Shown here: piece after piece, positions 1 to 8,906 of the stretch
Numbering within the stretch: position 1 is the first letter of the stretch
Layout of the letters: each line of letters begins with the position of its first letter
From: Streptomyces sp. HmicA12
Lineage (GTDB): Bacteria > Actinomycetota > Actinomycetes > Streptomycetales > Streptomycetaceae
NCBI RefSeq assembly: GCF_000373565.1
Contig: NZ_KB891797.1
Span: 530,487-594,486 of the forward strand
Length of the DNA: 64,000 nt
Direction: 5' to 3'
The notes under the pieces: model-generated
Databases searched by the model: none
What the model was told of the DNA's origin: nothing
Seen by the model: only the letters and a program-made list of their open reading frames with translations
Made by a program: the position numbers and the translations under genes

Positions 1-967
1 CGGCGGCTGCTCGTCGGCCGACCACGACGCGGGCACGGGAGGCGGGGGGCCGGGCGGCGCGGGTCAGGGCGGCGCCGGCGAGGGCGCGCCGAGCGCGTCG
101 GCGCAGGCCCCGTACGACGTGTCCCCGCTGCTGAAGCCCGCCAAGAAGTACTTCGGCGCGGCCGTCGACGGCGCCCCGATCTCGATGAAGCCCGTCGACG
201 CGTACACGAGGACGACGGGCAAGCGGCCCAACCTGATCGAGTACTACGCGGCCTGGGGCGACGGCTTCGACGCCACCGGGGTGCGCAACGCCTGGGCATC
301 GGGCGCGCTGACGCTGATGTCCTGGGAGCCGTTCGACGCGACCCTCGCCGACATCGCGGCCGGCAAGCAGGACACGTATCTGAAGGAGTACGCGGCCGCG
401 GTCAGGAAACTGAACCTGCCCGTCGTCATCGACTTCGCCGACGAGATGAACGGCACCTGGGAGAAGTGGGGCACCGAGCACGCGACGCCGAAGCAGTACG
501 TCGCCGCCTGGCGCCACCTGCACGACACGTTCGCCGAGGTCGGCGCCTCGAACGTGATCTGGGCCTGGTCGCCGAACGTCGTCAACCCGATGCCCGACGT
601 GCGGCTCGCGCCGTACTACCCGGGTGACGAGTACGTCGACTGGGTCGGTCTGGTCGGCTACTTCGCGGGGCCCGATGCCACCTCGTTCGACGCCGTCTTC
701 GGCCGGACGATCAAGGAGATCAGGGCCTTCACCGAGAAGCCGATGCTGCTGGTGGAGACGGCCGCGGAGCCCGGACAGCGGCGCGGCGCCGACGTGCACC
801 ACCTCTTCGCCGGCGTCGAGGGCGACGACAGTCTCATCGGGTTCATCTGGTTCAACTACGACAAGCGTGCCGACTGGCGTCTGGAGGCGAATCCGTCGGC
901 GCTGGATCAGTTCAGGAAGCTCGCCGCCGACGACCGGTTCGGCTTCGACGTACGGAAACCGCGATGA
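1..967 (+). CDS. GH26-type glycanase lipoprotein, 3' part (start lies before the window)
   Basis: The reading frame is open from base 2, and its first residues read GGCSS, which looks like the end of a lipobox (x-G-C with Cys as the lipidated residue). A Gly/Ala-rich linker follows, then the catalytic domain from about base 130. The start and signal peptide are therefore probably outside the window, and the GTG at 119 is an internal codon. The domain resembles glycoside hydrolase family 26: ADEMNGTWEKWG carries the likely acid/base Glu (about base 450) and MLLVETAAEPG the likely nucleophile Glu (about base 755). GH26 enzymes cleave beta-mannans or related beta-glycans; the substrate here cannot be told. 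The stop overlaps the next start as ATGA, so it is translationally coupled to a membrane glycosyltransferase. This suggests making and trimming of one exported polysaccharide. Family call fairly firm, substrate unknown. Confidence 0.75.
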   Translation, partial: GGCSSADHDAGTGGGGPGGAGQGGAGEGAPSASAQAPYDVSPLLKPAKKYFGAAVDGAPISMKPVDAYTRTTGKRPNLIEYYAAWGDGFDATGVRNAWASGALTLMSWEPFDATLADIAAGKQDTYLKEYAAAVRKLNLPVVIDFADEMNGTWEKWGTEHATPKQYVAAWRHLHDTFAEVGASNVIWAWSPNVVNPMPDVRLAPYYPGDEYVDWVGLVGYFAGPDATSFDAVFGRTIKEIRAFTEKPMLLVETAAEPGQRRGADVHHLFAGVEGDDSLIGFIWFNYDKRADWRLEANPSALDQFRKLAADDRFGFDVRKPR

Positions 968-2574
968 CCCCGGGCGGCGACGACCCGACGTTCGCGCTGC
1001 GCACCGTGACGCCCCCCGTCCCTGCCGAGCCCGGTTACGAGATACCCGAGACGCCCGAGGCCGGCTGGGACATGGCGGCCAGCGGTCGCCGCGCCTGGGT
1101 CGGCCGGGGCGTGCTGTTCGTCATCATGGCGATCCAGGCCGTTCTGTCCCTGCGACTGTCCAACACGGCGTTCCAGGACGAGGCGCTGTATCTGGCCGCC
1201 GGGCACTCCGAGCTCGCCCACCTGCTCCACGGGACGCCGCTGCCGAAGGACTACGCGGCCTACTTCTCGGGTTCGCCGCAGCTGTACCCGGTGCTCGCGG
1301 CCGTGGTGGACGGGAAGGCCGGGCTGGCCGGCGCCCGCGCGCTGAGCCTCGCCCTCATGCTGGGCACCACCGGCCTGCTCTACGCGATCACGCGCCGGCT
1401 CTTCAACGAGCGGACGGCGCTCGCCGCGGCCGGGCTGTTCGCCGTCGTGCAGTCGACGATCGTCATGGGGCACTACGCGACGTACGACGCGATGGCGCTG
1501 TTCCTGCTGGCGCTGGCCACCTGGATCGTGGTGCGCACCGACCGGCTGCCGGCCGTCGCGGCGCTGCTCGCCACCCCTGTCGCCGTGCTCGCCGTCGGCG
1601 TGAAGTACGCGTCCGCCCTGTACCTGCCGACGATCGTGGTGCTCGCGCTGCTCACGGCGTGGCCGAAGCGCGGCGCCGGATCCGCGATCCTGCGCGCCGT
1701 GCTGCTCGCGCTCGGCATCGGCGCACTGCTCGCGGCCGGCGCGTACTCCACCGATCTGCTCGCCGGTGTCCGGCAGACCACCACCGACCGTGCGCACGGC
1801 ACCGACAGCGCGCGCCGGCTGCTGGAACAGTCGGCCGAGTGGGGCGGCCTGATGTTCCTCACGGCGGTCGGCGGCGCGGTCTCGTACGTGCGGCGCGGCC
1901 GGATGAACGAGTCGCCGCTCGCCCGCAGGCTGGGCAATCCGGGCCGGTGCTGGCGGCTGCTGCTCGGGCTGCTGCTGTGCGGCACCGCGCTGCTGGCGCC
2001 CGCCTACCAGATCCATCTGGCCACGGTCGTCTCGCTGTACAAGCACATCGGCTTCGGCCTGTTCTTCGCGGCGCCCATGGCGGGCGTCGGGCTGACCCGG
2101 CTGGTCGGAGCGCACTTCCGCCATCCGCAGCTCGGCATCCTGCTGTGGACGGCCGTGCTCTGCCTGGGCATCCAGCAGGCGGACTGGCGCTTCGGTCTGT
2201 GGCCCGACTCCACGCGGATGATCAGGACGATCTCCCCACACGTGAACTCCCATGGCCACTACCTGAGTTCGACGCCCGAAGTGCCCGTGTACTACCTGCG
2301 CGCGAAGACCAGCCACCGGCAGTGGCAGAGCGTCTTCGGCATGGAGTACTCGGACAAGAAGGGCCGGTACCACGCCGGGGACGACGCCTACCGGTCGGCG
2401 GTGCGCGACGGCGAGTTCGACCTGATCGTCCTGGACGGGCTGACCAACCCGCGGGTCGACGACATCGTCGCGGCCGCGATCAAGGGCAACGCGCACTACC
2501 GCCTGCTGGGCGACCTGCCGTTCACCAACTCCAGCGGCACCGGCACGTACCGGATCTGGATCAAGACCTCCTGA
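964..2574 (+). CDS. GT-C fold membrane glycosyltransferase (ArnT/PMT-like)
   Basis: 536-residue polytopic membrane protein. A soluble N-terminus of about 45 residues precedes the first helix (about 48-66). The first extracytoplasmic loop has the acidic pair Q-D-E (D72, E73), the signature of GT-C enzymes of the GT39/GT83 type that use a polyprenyl-phosphate sugar. About 10-11 hydrophobic segments follow, then a soluble C-terminal domain from about residue 415. Donor and acceptor cannot be read from sequence. The start overlaps the stop of the GH26 lipoprotein (ATGA), so the two are almost certainly co-transcribed. The next gene is convergent, so the operon ends here. Confidence 0.8.
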   Translation: MTPGGDDPTFALRTVTPPVPAEPGYEIPETPEAGWDMAASGRRAWVGRGVLFVIMAIQAVLSLRLSNTAFQDEALYLAAGHSELAHLLHGTPLPKDYAAYFSGSPQLYPVLAAVVDGKAGLAGARALSLALMLGTTGLLYAITRRLFNERTALAAAGLFAVVQSTIVMGHYATYDAMALFLLALATWIVVRTDRLPAVAALLATPVAVLAVGVKYASALYLPTIVVLALLTAWPKRGAGSAILRAVLLALGIGALLAAGAYSTDLLAGVRQTTTDRAHGTDSARRLLEQSAEWGGLMFLTAVGGAVSYVRRGRMNESPLARRLGNPGRCWRLLLGLLLCGTALLAPAYQIHLATVVSLYKHIGFGLFFAAPMAGVGLTRLVGAHFRHPQLGILLWTAVLCLGIQQADWRFGLWPDSTRMIRTISPHVNSHGHYLSSTPEVPVYYLRAKTSHRQWQSVFGMEYSDKKGRYHAGDDAYRSAVRDGEFDLIVLDGLTNPRVDDIVAAAIKGNAHYRLLGDLPFTNSSGTGTYRIWIKTS

Positions 2575-2593
2575 CGCGCCCCCGGCCTTGCCG

Positions 2594-3454
2594 TCAGCCC
2601 CTCGCCGCCGCCGAGGCCTGCGCCTCGCCGCGCTGCTTGATCTGCTGGAAGGTGAACTGCTGGAGATCGTCGCCGAGGGCGAACATCACGGTGTCCTTCT
2701 TGGTGGCGTCCGTGCCGTTGGTGCGGCCGCCGTTGGTGAAGTACGTGTAGCGGCCCCAGGAGTTCGCCGTGGTGCGGCACACCGTCGTACGGCAGAACGT
2801 GGGCACCCCGGCGCCGGGCAGCGAGACGACCGTGCCGTCCTCGTACTCGTCCTTGGCCTTGAGTGCCTGCGCCTTGGAGTCGAAGACCGCGACGCCGATG
2901 GTGACCGCCGAGCCGTCCTTGTAATAGGTGGCGCGGATCACTTCGGTGCAGCCGTTCTTCTTCAGGACGCCGGCCAGGCCCTTCCGTGCCGCGGAGGCGC
3001 AGTCCTTGGTGCTGCTCGTGGCGCCCTTCTTGTACACGCGGTCACCCATGGTGAGCGTCTTGCCGGGGAAGAGCGTGTCCGGGCCGAGCGGGGCCTTGTC
3101 CTTGGCGGCGCTGTCGATGAAGTCGTTCGGGTCCAGCGGCGGCGGCGCGGACGTCGAGGCGAAGGACGGCTGGTCCGTCTTCTCCTCGCTCGGGATGTCC
3201 GCGGAGCTCGGCAGCTGGTCGGCCGGCTTGTTCCCGGCGTCGTTGCTCCTGTTCGTGGAGACGATGCCCCAGGCCACCGCCGATCCCACGGCGAGCGTGG
3301 CGACGACGGCACCGCCGATCATCAGCCAGCGCCTCTTGCGCGCGCGTGCCTCGGAGGCCTCGGCGAGCGCCGCCCAGTCCGGGGCGTTTCCGTTGTCACT
3401 GGTGCCACCGGGCCCCCACGAGGGTCCCCCCTGCCCAAAACTCATGGGGCGCAT
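2594..3454 (-). CDS. Membrane-anchored secreted protein of unknown function
   Basis: 286 residues. A short cytoplasmic part (about 1-45, charged) is followed by one transmembrane helix (about 46-68, MIGGAVVATLAVGSAVAWG), a Ser/Pro/Asp-rich linker, and an extracytoplasmic domain from about residue 100 with four cysteines that could form disulfides. No enzymatic motif is visible. Two in-frame ATGs lie close together (3454 and 3445); neither has a clear Shine-Dalgarno, so the start is uncertain by three codons. It is convergent with the glycosyltransferase and divergent from rplM. Membrane topology is an inference from hydrophobicity; function is not recognised. Confidence 0.7.
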   Translation of the reverse strand: MRPMSFGQGGPSWGPGGTSDNGNAPDWAALAEASEARARKRRWLMIGGAVVATLAVGSAVAWGIVSTNRSNDAGNKPADQLPSSADIPSEEKTDQPSFASTSAPPPLDPNDFIDSAAKDKAPLGPDTLFPGKTLTMGDRVYKKGATSSTKDCASAARKGLAGVLKKNGCTEVIRATYYKDGSAVTIGVAVFDSKAQALKAKDEYEDGTVVSLPGAGVPTFCRTTVCRTTANSWGRYTYFTNGGRTNGTDATKKDTVMFALGDDLQQFTFQQIKQRGEAQASAAARG

Positions 3455-3542
3455 CTTAGACGGGGCACATGAGGGGCTGGGGAGGGTCCGCCGCCGACGG
3501 GTTACGCTGGATGCTTCGGCCGAGGCGGAGCCGGAGCGCGTT

Positions 3543-3572
3543 TTGACCCGTACGGGGCACCGCAGGTATTCT
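3543..3572 (+). promoter_or_regulatory. Vegetative (HrdB-type) promoter of rplM-rpsI
   Basis: TTGACC at 3543-3548 and TATTCT at 3567-3572 are separated by 18 bp, a good sigma-70/HrdB-like match. Transcription from about 3579 would give an untranslated leader of about 175 nt before the rplM start. That is long enough for ribosomal-protein feedback control, but I could not recognise a known leader fold. Confidence 0.6.
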
Positions 3573-3754
3573 GCCTAGTCGTTATGCGTATCGGCCTGGT
3601 CGTTCTCAGGCGAGAGGCCCTTACGTAGGTTCCCTGGAGCAGTTACCAGTGGACGGCATACGGGAGTCTCCCCGGCCACTGTCGTCCCCAGCTGCACGAT
3701 CGCTTCAGTGATGCCATGTCTCAGCACCCATCTACTGAAGAAGAAGGCTGCGAA
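3573..3754 (+). other. Long 5' leader of rplM
   Basis: About 180 nt without a gene between the promoter and the GTG start of rplM. It contains several GC-rich complementary stretches and ends in the purine-rich Shine-Dalgarno GAAGAAGAAGG (about 3737-3747). It may carry autogenous control by L13 or S9; I see no specific conserved motif. Confidence 0.35.
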
Positions 3755-4198
3755 GTGCGTACGTACAGCCCCAAGCCCGGCGATGTGACTCGCCAGTGGC
3801 ACGTCATTGACGCGCAGGACGTCGTCCTGGGCCGTCTGGCCACCACTGCCGCGAACCTCCTCCGTGGCAAGCACAAGCCGACCTATGCCCCGCACATGGA
3901 CATGGGCGACTTCGTCGTCATCATCAACGCGGACAAGGTTCACCTGTCCGGCAACAAGAAGACCCAGAAGATGGCGTACCGCCACTCCGGTTACCCGGGC
4001 GGTCTGCGCTCCGTGCGCTACGACGACCTCCTGGCGAACAACCCGGAGAAGGCCGTCGAGAAGGCCATCAAGGGCATGATCCCGAAGAACACGCTCGGCC
4101 GTCAGATGCTCTCGAAGCTGAAGGTCTACTCGGGCGACCAGCACCCGCACGCTGCCCAGCAGCCGGTGCCGTTCGAGATCACCCAGGTCGCGCAGTAG
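3755..4198 (+). CDS. rplM: 50S ribosomal protein L13
   Basis: 147 residues from GTG 3755, beginning [19 protein letters not shown]. An early assembly protein of the large ribosomal subunit. The family signature is present: [18 protein letters not shown], the [17 protein letters not shown] block and the [19 protein letters not shown] segment. An in-frame ATG at 3716 would add 13 residues, but the GTG has the Shine-Dalgarno and gives the usual L13 N-terminus. rpsI follows after 44 bp, the standard rplM-rpsI operon. Confidence 0.97.
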   Translation: MRTYSPKPGDVTRQWHVIDAQDVVLGRLATTAANLLRGKHKPTYAPHMDMGDFVVIINADKVHLSGNKKTQKMAYRHSGYPGGLRSVRYDDLLANNPEKAVEKAIKGMIPKNTLGRQMLSKLKVYSGDQHPHAAQQPVPFEITQVAQ

Positions 4199-4242
4199 TT
4201 CCGGCCACACCCCCTAAGACAGAAAAGAATCTGAGGAGCATC

Positions 4243-4764
4243 GTGGCCGAGACCACTGCCGAGACGCCGGTCGAAGAGACCGAGATCGTCGACGTCGAGA
4301 GCTACACCACCGAGTCGGACGCCCCTGTCGAGGGCGAGTACACCTCGGAGTCCAACCCCGCCCGCTTCGGTGACCCGCAGCCGGCCGCCGGCCTGGGCCG
4401 CCGCAAGAACGCCATCGCGCGCGTTCGCATCGTGCCCGGCACCGGCAAGTGGAAGGTCAACGGGCGCACGCTCGAGGACTACTTCCCGAACAAGGTCCAC
4501 CAGCAGGAAGTCAACGAGCCCTTCAAGGTGCTCGAGCTCGACGGCCGCTACGACGTCATCGCCCGCATCTCGGGTGGCGGCGTCTCCGGCCAGGCCGGCG
4601 CCCTGCGCCTCGGTGTTGCCCGCGCGCTGAACGAGGCCGACGTGGACAACAACCGCCCGGCGCTCAAGAAGGCCGGTTACCTCAAGCGTGACGACCGTGC
4701 GGTCGAGCGCAAGAAGGCCGGTCTCAAGAAGGCCCGCAAGGCCCCGCAGTACAGCAAGCGCTAA
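4243..4764 (+). CDS. rpsI: 30S ribosomal protein S9
   Basis: 173 residues from GTG 4243 with GAGGAG just upstream. An acidic N-terminal extension of about 45 residues ([13 protein letters not shown]...), typical of streptomycete S9, precedes the conserved domain. The core is [19 protein letters not shown], then the [19 protein letters not shown] block, and the basic tail ends KAPQYSKR, which reaches tRNA in the ribosomal P site. Co-transcribed with rplM and ended by a hairpin 28 bp downstream. Confidence 0.97.
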   Translation: MAETTAETPVEETEIVDVESYTTESDAPVEGEYTSESNPARFGDPQPAAGLGRRKNAIARVRIVPGTGKWKVNGRTLEDYFPNKVHQQEVNEPFKVLELDGRYDVIARISGGGVSGQAGALRLGVARALNEADVDNNRPALKKAGYLKRDDRAVERKKAGLKKARKAPQYSKR

Positions 4765-4792
4765 ATCTCGCTGCCTGCTTGTTTTTCCCGTT

Positions 4793-4825
4793 CGCCCCGG
4801 CGGCACTTTGTGTGCTGCCGGGGCG
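4793..4825 (+). terminator. Hairpin terminator after rpsI
   Basis: CGCCCCGGCGGCAC (4793-4806) pairs with GTGCTGCCGGGGCG (4812-4825) as a 14-bp stem with one G-U pair and the loop TTTGT. There is no U tract, as is usual for streptomycete terminators. Confidence 0.75.
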
Positions 4826-4867
4826 TTCGGCTTATGGTCGACTTGTTTTCAGTTCGGAGGACACCAA

Positions 4868-6226
4868 GTGGGACGACTCTTCGGCACGGACGGTGTGCGC
4901 GGTGTGGCCAACGCCGACCTGACGGCCGAGATGGCGCTCGGTCTGTCGGTCGCGGCGGCGCACGTACTGGGTGAGGCTGGCAGCTTCGAAGGACATCGTG
5001 CCGTCGCCGTCGTCGGCCGTGATCCGCGGGCCTCGGGCGAGTTCCTGGAGGCCGCGGTCGTCGCGGGTCTTGCGAGCGCCGGTGTTGATGTACTGCGCGT
5101 CGGTGTGCTGCCCACCCCCGCGGTGGCGCATCTCACCGGTGCGCTGGGAGCCGACCTCGGCGTGATGCTCTCCGCGAGCCACAACGCCATGCCGGACAAC
5201 GGCATCAAGTTCCTCGCGCGCGGCGGCCACAAGCTGGACGACGCCCTGGAGGAGCGCATCGAGTCGGTCTACGAGGAGCACCGCACCGGTGCCCCCTGGG
5301 ACCGCCCGACGGGTTCCGGCGTCGGCCGCGTGAAGTCGTACGACGAAGGGCTCGACCAGTACATCGCCCACCTGGTGGGCGTGCTGCCGAACCGGCTCGA
5401 CGGGCTGAAGATCGTCCTCGACGAGGCGCACGGGGCGGCGTCCCGCGTCTCTCCCGAGGCGTTCACGCGGGCCGGGGCCGAGGTCGTCACCATCGGCGCG
5501 GATCCGGACGGGCTCAACATCAACGACGGGTGCGGTTCGACCCACCTGGACCTGCTGAAGGCCGCGGTCGTCGAGCACCAGGCCGACTTCGGCATCGCGC
5601 ACGACGGCGACGCCGACCGGTGCCTCGCCGTGGACCACACCGGGTCCGAGGTCGACGGCGACCAGATCATGGCCGTGCTCTCGATCGCGATGCAGGAGCG
5701 GGGCGCGCTGCGCCACGACACCGTCGTCGCGACCGTCATGTCGAACCTCGGGCTGAAGCTCGCCATGGAGCGGGCGGGCATCACGCTCGTGCAGACCGCG
5801 GTCGGTGACCGGTACGTCCTGGAGAACATGAAGGAGCACGGCTACGCGCTCGGCGGTGAGCAGTCGGGGCACGTGATCGTGCTCGACCACGCCACCACCG
5901 GTGACGGCACGCTGACCGGGCTGCTGCTCGCGGCGCGGGTCGCGCAGACCGGGCGCACCCTGAAGGACCTGGCGTCCGTCATGGAGCGGCTGCCGCAGGT
6001 CCTCATCAATGTGCCGGACGTGGACAAGTCCCGGGTCGACTCGTCGCCGGAGCTGACCACCGCCGTGGCGGACGCGGAGCGGGAACTCGGTTCCACCGGG
6101 CGGGTGTTGCTGCGTTCTTCCGGGACCGAGCCGTTGGTGCGGGTCATGGTCGAGGCCGCCGACATCGAGCAGGCTCGGACTGTGGCCGGGCGGCTCGCGG
6201 ATGTGGTGAAGTCGGCGCTCGGCTAG
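4868..6226 (+). CDS. glmM: Phosphoglucosamine mutase
   Basis: 452 residues from GTG 4868 (GGAGG 8 nt upstream), starting [12 protein letters not shown]. Converts glucosamine-6-P to glucosamine-1-P on the route to UDP-GlcNAc for peptidoglycan. The phosphoserine loop is [15 protein letters not shown]. The Mg-binding loop is DGDADRC (about base 5605). The sugar-binding GGEQSGHVI block and the C-terminal phosphate-binding [14 protein letters not shown] are all present, and length is normal. glmS, the preceding enzyme of the pathway, lies 2.7 kb downstream. The stop codon TAG is the first part of an inverted-repeat element (6223-6440). Confidence 0.96.
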   Translation: MGRLFGTDGVRGVANADLTAEMALGLSVAAAHVLGEAGSFEGHRAVAVVGRDPRASGEFLEAAVVAGLASAGVDVLRVGVLPTPAVAHLTGALGADLGVMLSASHNAMPDNGIKFLARGGHKLDDALEERIESVYEEHRTGAPWDRPTGSGVGRVKSYDEGLDQYIAHLVGVLPNRLDGLKIVLDEAHGAASRVSPEAFTRAGAEVVTIGADPDGLNINDGCGSTHLDLLKAAVVEHQADFGIAHDGDADRCLAVDHTGSEVDGDQIMAVLSIAMQERGALRHDTVVATVMSNLGLKLAMERAGITLVQTAVGDRYVLENMKEHGYALGGEQSGHVIVLDHATTGDGTLTGLLLAARVAQTGRTLKDLASVMERLPQVLINVPDVDKSRVDSSPELTTAVADAERELGSTGRVLLRSSGTEPLVRVMVEAADIEQARTVAGRLADVVKSALG

Positions 6227-6440
6227 GGCCTGTCTCCCAGATCCCTCCGTCGCCCGAAGGGCGGCCCGGCGGCGTCTGGTGCGTGCTCTCGGCGGGCCGG
6301 GTGCAAGGTCTCGTACTGGATGTACTTGGCCTTGTGCCCGGTGCGGCGAATGGGGTCTCCCCTGCTCGAGCGAAGTTCGAGAGCTTGGGGAAGCGTGCCA
6401 GGCGTCGCGGGGCAGGAGGGATCTGGGAGGCAGGCCCTAG
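6223..6440. repeat. MITE-like element with 26-bp terminal inverted repeats
   Basis: The segment 6223-6248 (CTAGGGCCTGTCTCCCAG...) and the reverse complement of 6415-6440 agree at 25 of 26 positions. The enclosed 218 bp contain no convincing gene. An internal hairpin-forming stretch, CTCGAGCGAAGTTCGAGAGC (about 6366-6385), is of a kind I recall in many streptomycete intergenic regions. The left end supplies the glmM stop codon. No target duplication was recognised. It could be a non-autonomous insertion element or an old REP-like sequence. Confidence 0.6.
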
Positions 6441-6479
6441 GCGCCTGCCACGTTGTCTGCGCGGCCGGGTGCGGCATTC

Positions 6480-6526
6480 GTCGTGGCTGGTCGCGCAGTT
6501 CCCCGCGCCCCTTACGGGGCGCTTTT
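6480..6526 (+). terminator. Dispersed hairpin repeat with U tract (copy 1)
   Basis: Shared block GTGGCTGGTCGCGCAGTTCC, followed by the hairpin GCGCCCC-TTAC-GGGGCGC (6505-6522) and TTTT. This is the best rho-independent terminator in the window and could end glmM transcription. The same block recurs at about 19350, 26810 (inverted), 37880 and 46010. Its left side contains the stop codon of the convergent DUF389 gene. Confidence 0.65.
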
Positions 6527-7444
6527 CCCTGCCCTCTTCCAGAGCCACTTCTGGGCCAGGAGCGTCAGCGTGCCCGCCAGGACGATGCCCAGCAGGTTCA
6601 GGAGCAGTTGTTCCGTCGAACCCCAGGCCTGTTGGTACTCGTTGTAGCTGAAGGCCACCGCCGCGTTCGCCGCAGCCGGGACCGTCGTCACCGAGATGGC
6701 GACGCCGACCATGGCGCCCGACTTCGCCGACGTCAGGGAGAGGGTGCCGGCCGCGCCCGCGAGGACCGCCACCACGAACGAGAACCAGTCGGGGCGGTAG
6801 ATGAAGTTGGTGTTGGGCCGGTCCGCCTCCAGCTGGGAGTAGCTGAACAGGTGCACCGCGTCCATGAAGTAGCTGAAGCCGACCGTCACCACCATCGACA
6901 CCGCGAACCCGACGAGCAGCGCGATCAGCGAGCGCAGCGCCAGGCGCGGGGCGCGCCGCACCAGCGAGGTGCACACCCCGGCGACCGGGCCGAAGTCGGG
7001 GCCGACGGCCATCGCGCCGACGATCAGGATCGCGTTGTCGAGGACCACACCGCAGGCCGCGATCATGGTGGCGATCACCATGAAGGCGACGTAGGTGACG
7101 GAGAGCGTGGACTCCTCGTGCGTGGCTTCGGTGAGCTGCTCCCACAGGACCGCGTCCGCGCCCTCGCCCGGTGCGTCGTCCTCCGCCTTGTCGGCGCGCT
7201 GGGAGAGCGAGAGGTCGATGCTCTCGACGGCGATCGACCCGGTCTCGTCGACGCCCAACTCCTTCAGCCCCGCGATGAGTTCGTCACCGGCCTCGCGGGC
7301 GACGTCGCACATGACGACGTCGCCCACCGGGTTGCGGGCCGCTCCCGGCAGCACCGCGAGGTGCGCGGTGCCGACCGTCTTCTCGATCAGGCGCACCACG
7401 TCGTCCGTCGTGTCGGCCGGGGTGATCAGGCGCAGATGCAGCAT
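6512..7444 (-). CDS. DUF389 family membrane protein
   Basis: 310 residues. An N-terminal cytoplasmic ACT-like region of about 90 residues (MLHLRLITPADTTDDVVRLI) is followed by a linker and six or so transmembrane helices from about residue 112. The second carries the family block LDNAILIVGAMAVGPDFGPVAG. DUF389 proteins are conserved in actinobacteria; their function is not established. Start ATG 7444 has AAAGGCG upstream. It lies 34 bp behind coaA on the same strand and is probably co-transcribed. Its last codons (SAP-stop) fall inside a dispersed hairpin repeat. Confidence 0.85.
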   Translation of the reverse strand: MLHLRLITPADTTDDVVRLIEKTVGTAHLAVLPGAARNPVGDVVMCDVAREAGDELIAGLKELGVDETGSIAVESIDLSLSQRADKAEDDAPGEGADAVLWEQLTEATHEESTLSVTYVAFMVIATMIAACGVVLDNAILIVGAMAVGPDFGPVAGVCTSLVRRAPRLALRSLIALLVGFAVSMVVTVGFSYFMDAVHLFSYSQLEADRPNTNFIYRPDWFSFVVAVLAGAAGTLSLTSAKSGAMVGVAISVTTVPAAANAAVAFSYNEYQQAWGSTEQLLLNLLGIVLAGTLTLLAQKWLWKRAGKSAP

Positions 7445-7478
7445 GACGCCTTTCTAACAGCAGCGGGCGGGGCGTTGA

Positions 7479-8477
7479 CTACAGCTTGCGCAGACGCAGG
7501 CGCTGCACCTTGTGGTCGGGCCCCTTGGTGATGACGAGGTTCGCGCGGCCGCGCGTGGGCGCCACGTTCTCCAGCAGGTTGACCTTGTTGACGGTCCGCC
7601 AGGTCGTGCGCGCGTAGTCGAGCGCCTCCTCCTCCGAGACCTGCGTGTACTTCTGGAAGTACGAGGACGGGTTCTGGAAGGCGGTCGCGCGCAGCTTCTT
7701 GAAGCGGTTGAGGTACCAGCGCTGGATGTCCTCCTCGCGCGCGTCCACGTACACACTGAAGTCGAAGAAGTCGGCGAGGCCGACGCGGGTGCGGCCGTCC
7801 TTGCCGGGCAGGGCGGGCTGCAGGACGTTGATGCCCTCGACGATGAGGATGTCGGGGCGGCGGACGGTCAGTTTCTCGTCGGGGAGGATGTCGTAGATCA
7901 GGTGCGAGTAGACGGGGGCCGTCACCTCGTCCTTGCCCGCCTTGATGTCGGCGACGAACCGGGTCAGGGCCCGTCGGTCGTACGACTCGGGGAAGCCCTT
8001 CCGCGACATCAGGCCGCGGGCCTCCAGCTCCTTGGTGGGCAGCAGGAAGCCGTCGGTCGTGACGCGTTCGACGCGGGGGTGCTCGGGCCAGCGCGACAGG
8101 AGCGCCTGGAGGAGCCGGGCCACGGTCGACTTGCCGACGGCCACGGAGCCGGCGACCCCTATGACGAACGGCGTGCCGGACTGGGAGCCCTTCTTCCCGG
8201 TGTCGCCGAGGAACGTGTTGAGCGCGCTGCGCAGTCCGTCGGTCGCGCCGACGTACAGGTTCAGCAGACGTGACAGCGGCAGATAGATGTCGCGGACCTC
8301 GTCGAGGTCGATCACGTCGCCGAGGCCGCGCAGCCGTTCCAGCTCCTCGGCGGTGAGGGGCAACGGCGTCTTGTCGCGCAGAGCGCTCCACTCGCCGCGG
8401 GTGAGGTCGACATAGGGAGTCGCCTCCGGCTTGTGCCGGTGGGCGCTCCGCAGGTTTTCGGAGACCGGTGAGATCAC
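7479..8477 (-). CDS. coaA: Type I pantothenate kinase
   Basis: 332 residues, starting at GTG 8477. Phosphorylates pantothenate, the first and controlling step of coenzyme A synthesis. The Walker A motif [12 protein letters not shown] is at 107-118, followed by the [14 protein letters not shown] block and [19 protein letters not shown], the type I (prokaryotic, CoA-feedback-regulated) signature. The C-terminal [17 protein letters not shown] is typical for the family. Heads a two-gene operon with the DUF389 gene and is divergent from the small ORF before glmS. Confidence 0.95.
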   Translation of the reverse strand: MISPVSENLRSAHRHKPEATPYVDLTRGEWSALRDKTPLPLTAEELERLRGLGDVIDLDEVRDIYLPLSRLLNLYVGATDGLRSALNTFLGDTGKKGSQSGTPFVIGVAGSVAVGKSTVARLLQALLSRWPEHPRVERVTTDGFLLPTKELEARGLMSRKGFPESYDRRALTRFVADIKAGKDEVTAPVYSHLIYDILPDEKLTVRRPDILIVEGINVLQPALPGKDGRTRVGLADFFDFSVYVDAREEDIQRWYLNRFKKLRATAFQNPSSYFQKYTQVSEEEALDYARTTWRTVNKVNLLENVAPTRGRANLVITKGPDHKVQRLRLRKL

Positions 8478-8652
8478 AGTCCATTGTTACGGCTGTGTGG
8501 CAGGTCGTGGAGGTGGGGTGCGTCACGCCGGGTGGTCCGCCGCCTCCCCGACGTCACACTGTGCGCACATGTATGGACCTCATGTGGTGACAGCGGTAGG
8601 TTCCGCAGACCTGAGGGACGGAGCCGCTCCCGAGGGCCGGGAGGTGACCGTC

Positions 8653-8874
8653 GTGTCCGTGCTGCGCCGTTTACGTGGACGAAGGCGCCCACGTGACGAC
8701 TGGGCCGAGCGGGTGTGCAGTGAGCTCGCGCAGGACCTGCCGGACGAGGACATCGGCGAGGACCTGGACGACTGCCTCGACCTCTACGAGATGGGCAGCA
8801 AGCCGCGCTGCGAGGAGGCCGAGTACCTGGGCCTCGTGCAGGACGCGCGGGACCGCATCGTGTGGGGCCGTTGA
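8653..8874 (+). CDS. Small conserved acidic protein before glmS
   Basis: 73 residues from GTG 8653, which has GGGAGG at 8639-8644. A basic N-terminus (VLRRLRGRRRP) is followed by an acidic helix-forming stretch (DLPDEDIGEDLDDCLDLYEM). No known domain was recognised. The frame is open further upstream, but the Shine-Dalgarno favours this start. It precedes glmS by 31 bp on the same strand, although glmS seems to have its own promoter inside the gap. Probably a real streptomycete-specific gene; function unknown. Confidence 0.65.
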   Translation: MSVLRRLRGRRRPRDDWAERVCSELAQDLPDEDIGEDLDDCLDLYEMGSKPRCEEAEYLGLVQDARDRIVWGR

Positions 8875-8892
8875 TCCGGCCGGATGCGGGCC

Positions 8893-8906
8893 TACGCTGC
8901 CCCGTA
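8893..8906 (+). promoter_or_regulatory. -10 element placed for a leaderless glmS transcript
   Basis: TACGCT (8893-8898) ends 7 nt before the glmS ATG, and no Shine-Dalgarno is present between them. Transcription would start at or within one base of the A of the start codon, giving a leaderless mRNA. Confidence 0.5.

Noticed and set aside
119..967. GTG 119 as the true start of the GH26 protein
   Set aside because: The frame is open to the window edge and begins with a lipobox-like GGCSS, so the gene starts further upstream.
624..2750. 708-codon plus-strand frame overlapping the GH26 and GT-C genes
   Set aside because: Arg/Pro/Ala-rich shadow in a different phase from two well-supported coupled genes.
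8431..8652. Upstream extension of the small ORF before glmS
   Set aside because: The extension runs through the coaA promoter region; the Shine-Dalgarno GGGAGG fits GTG 8653.
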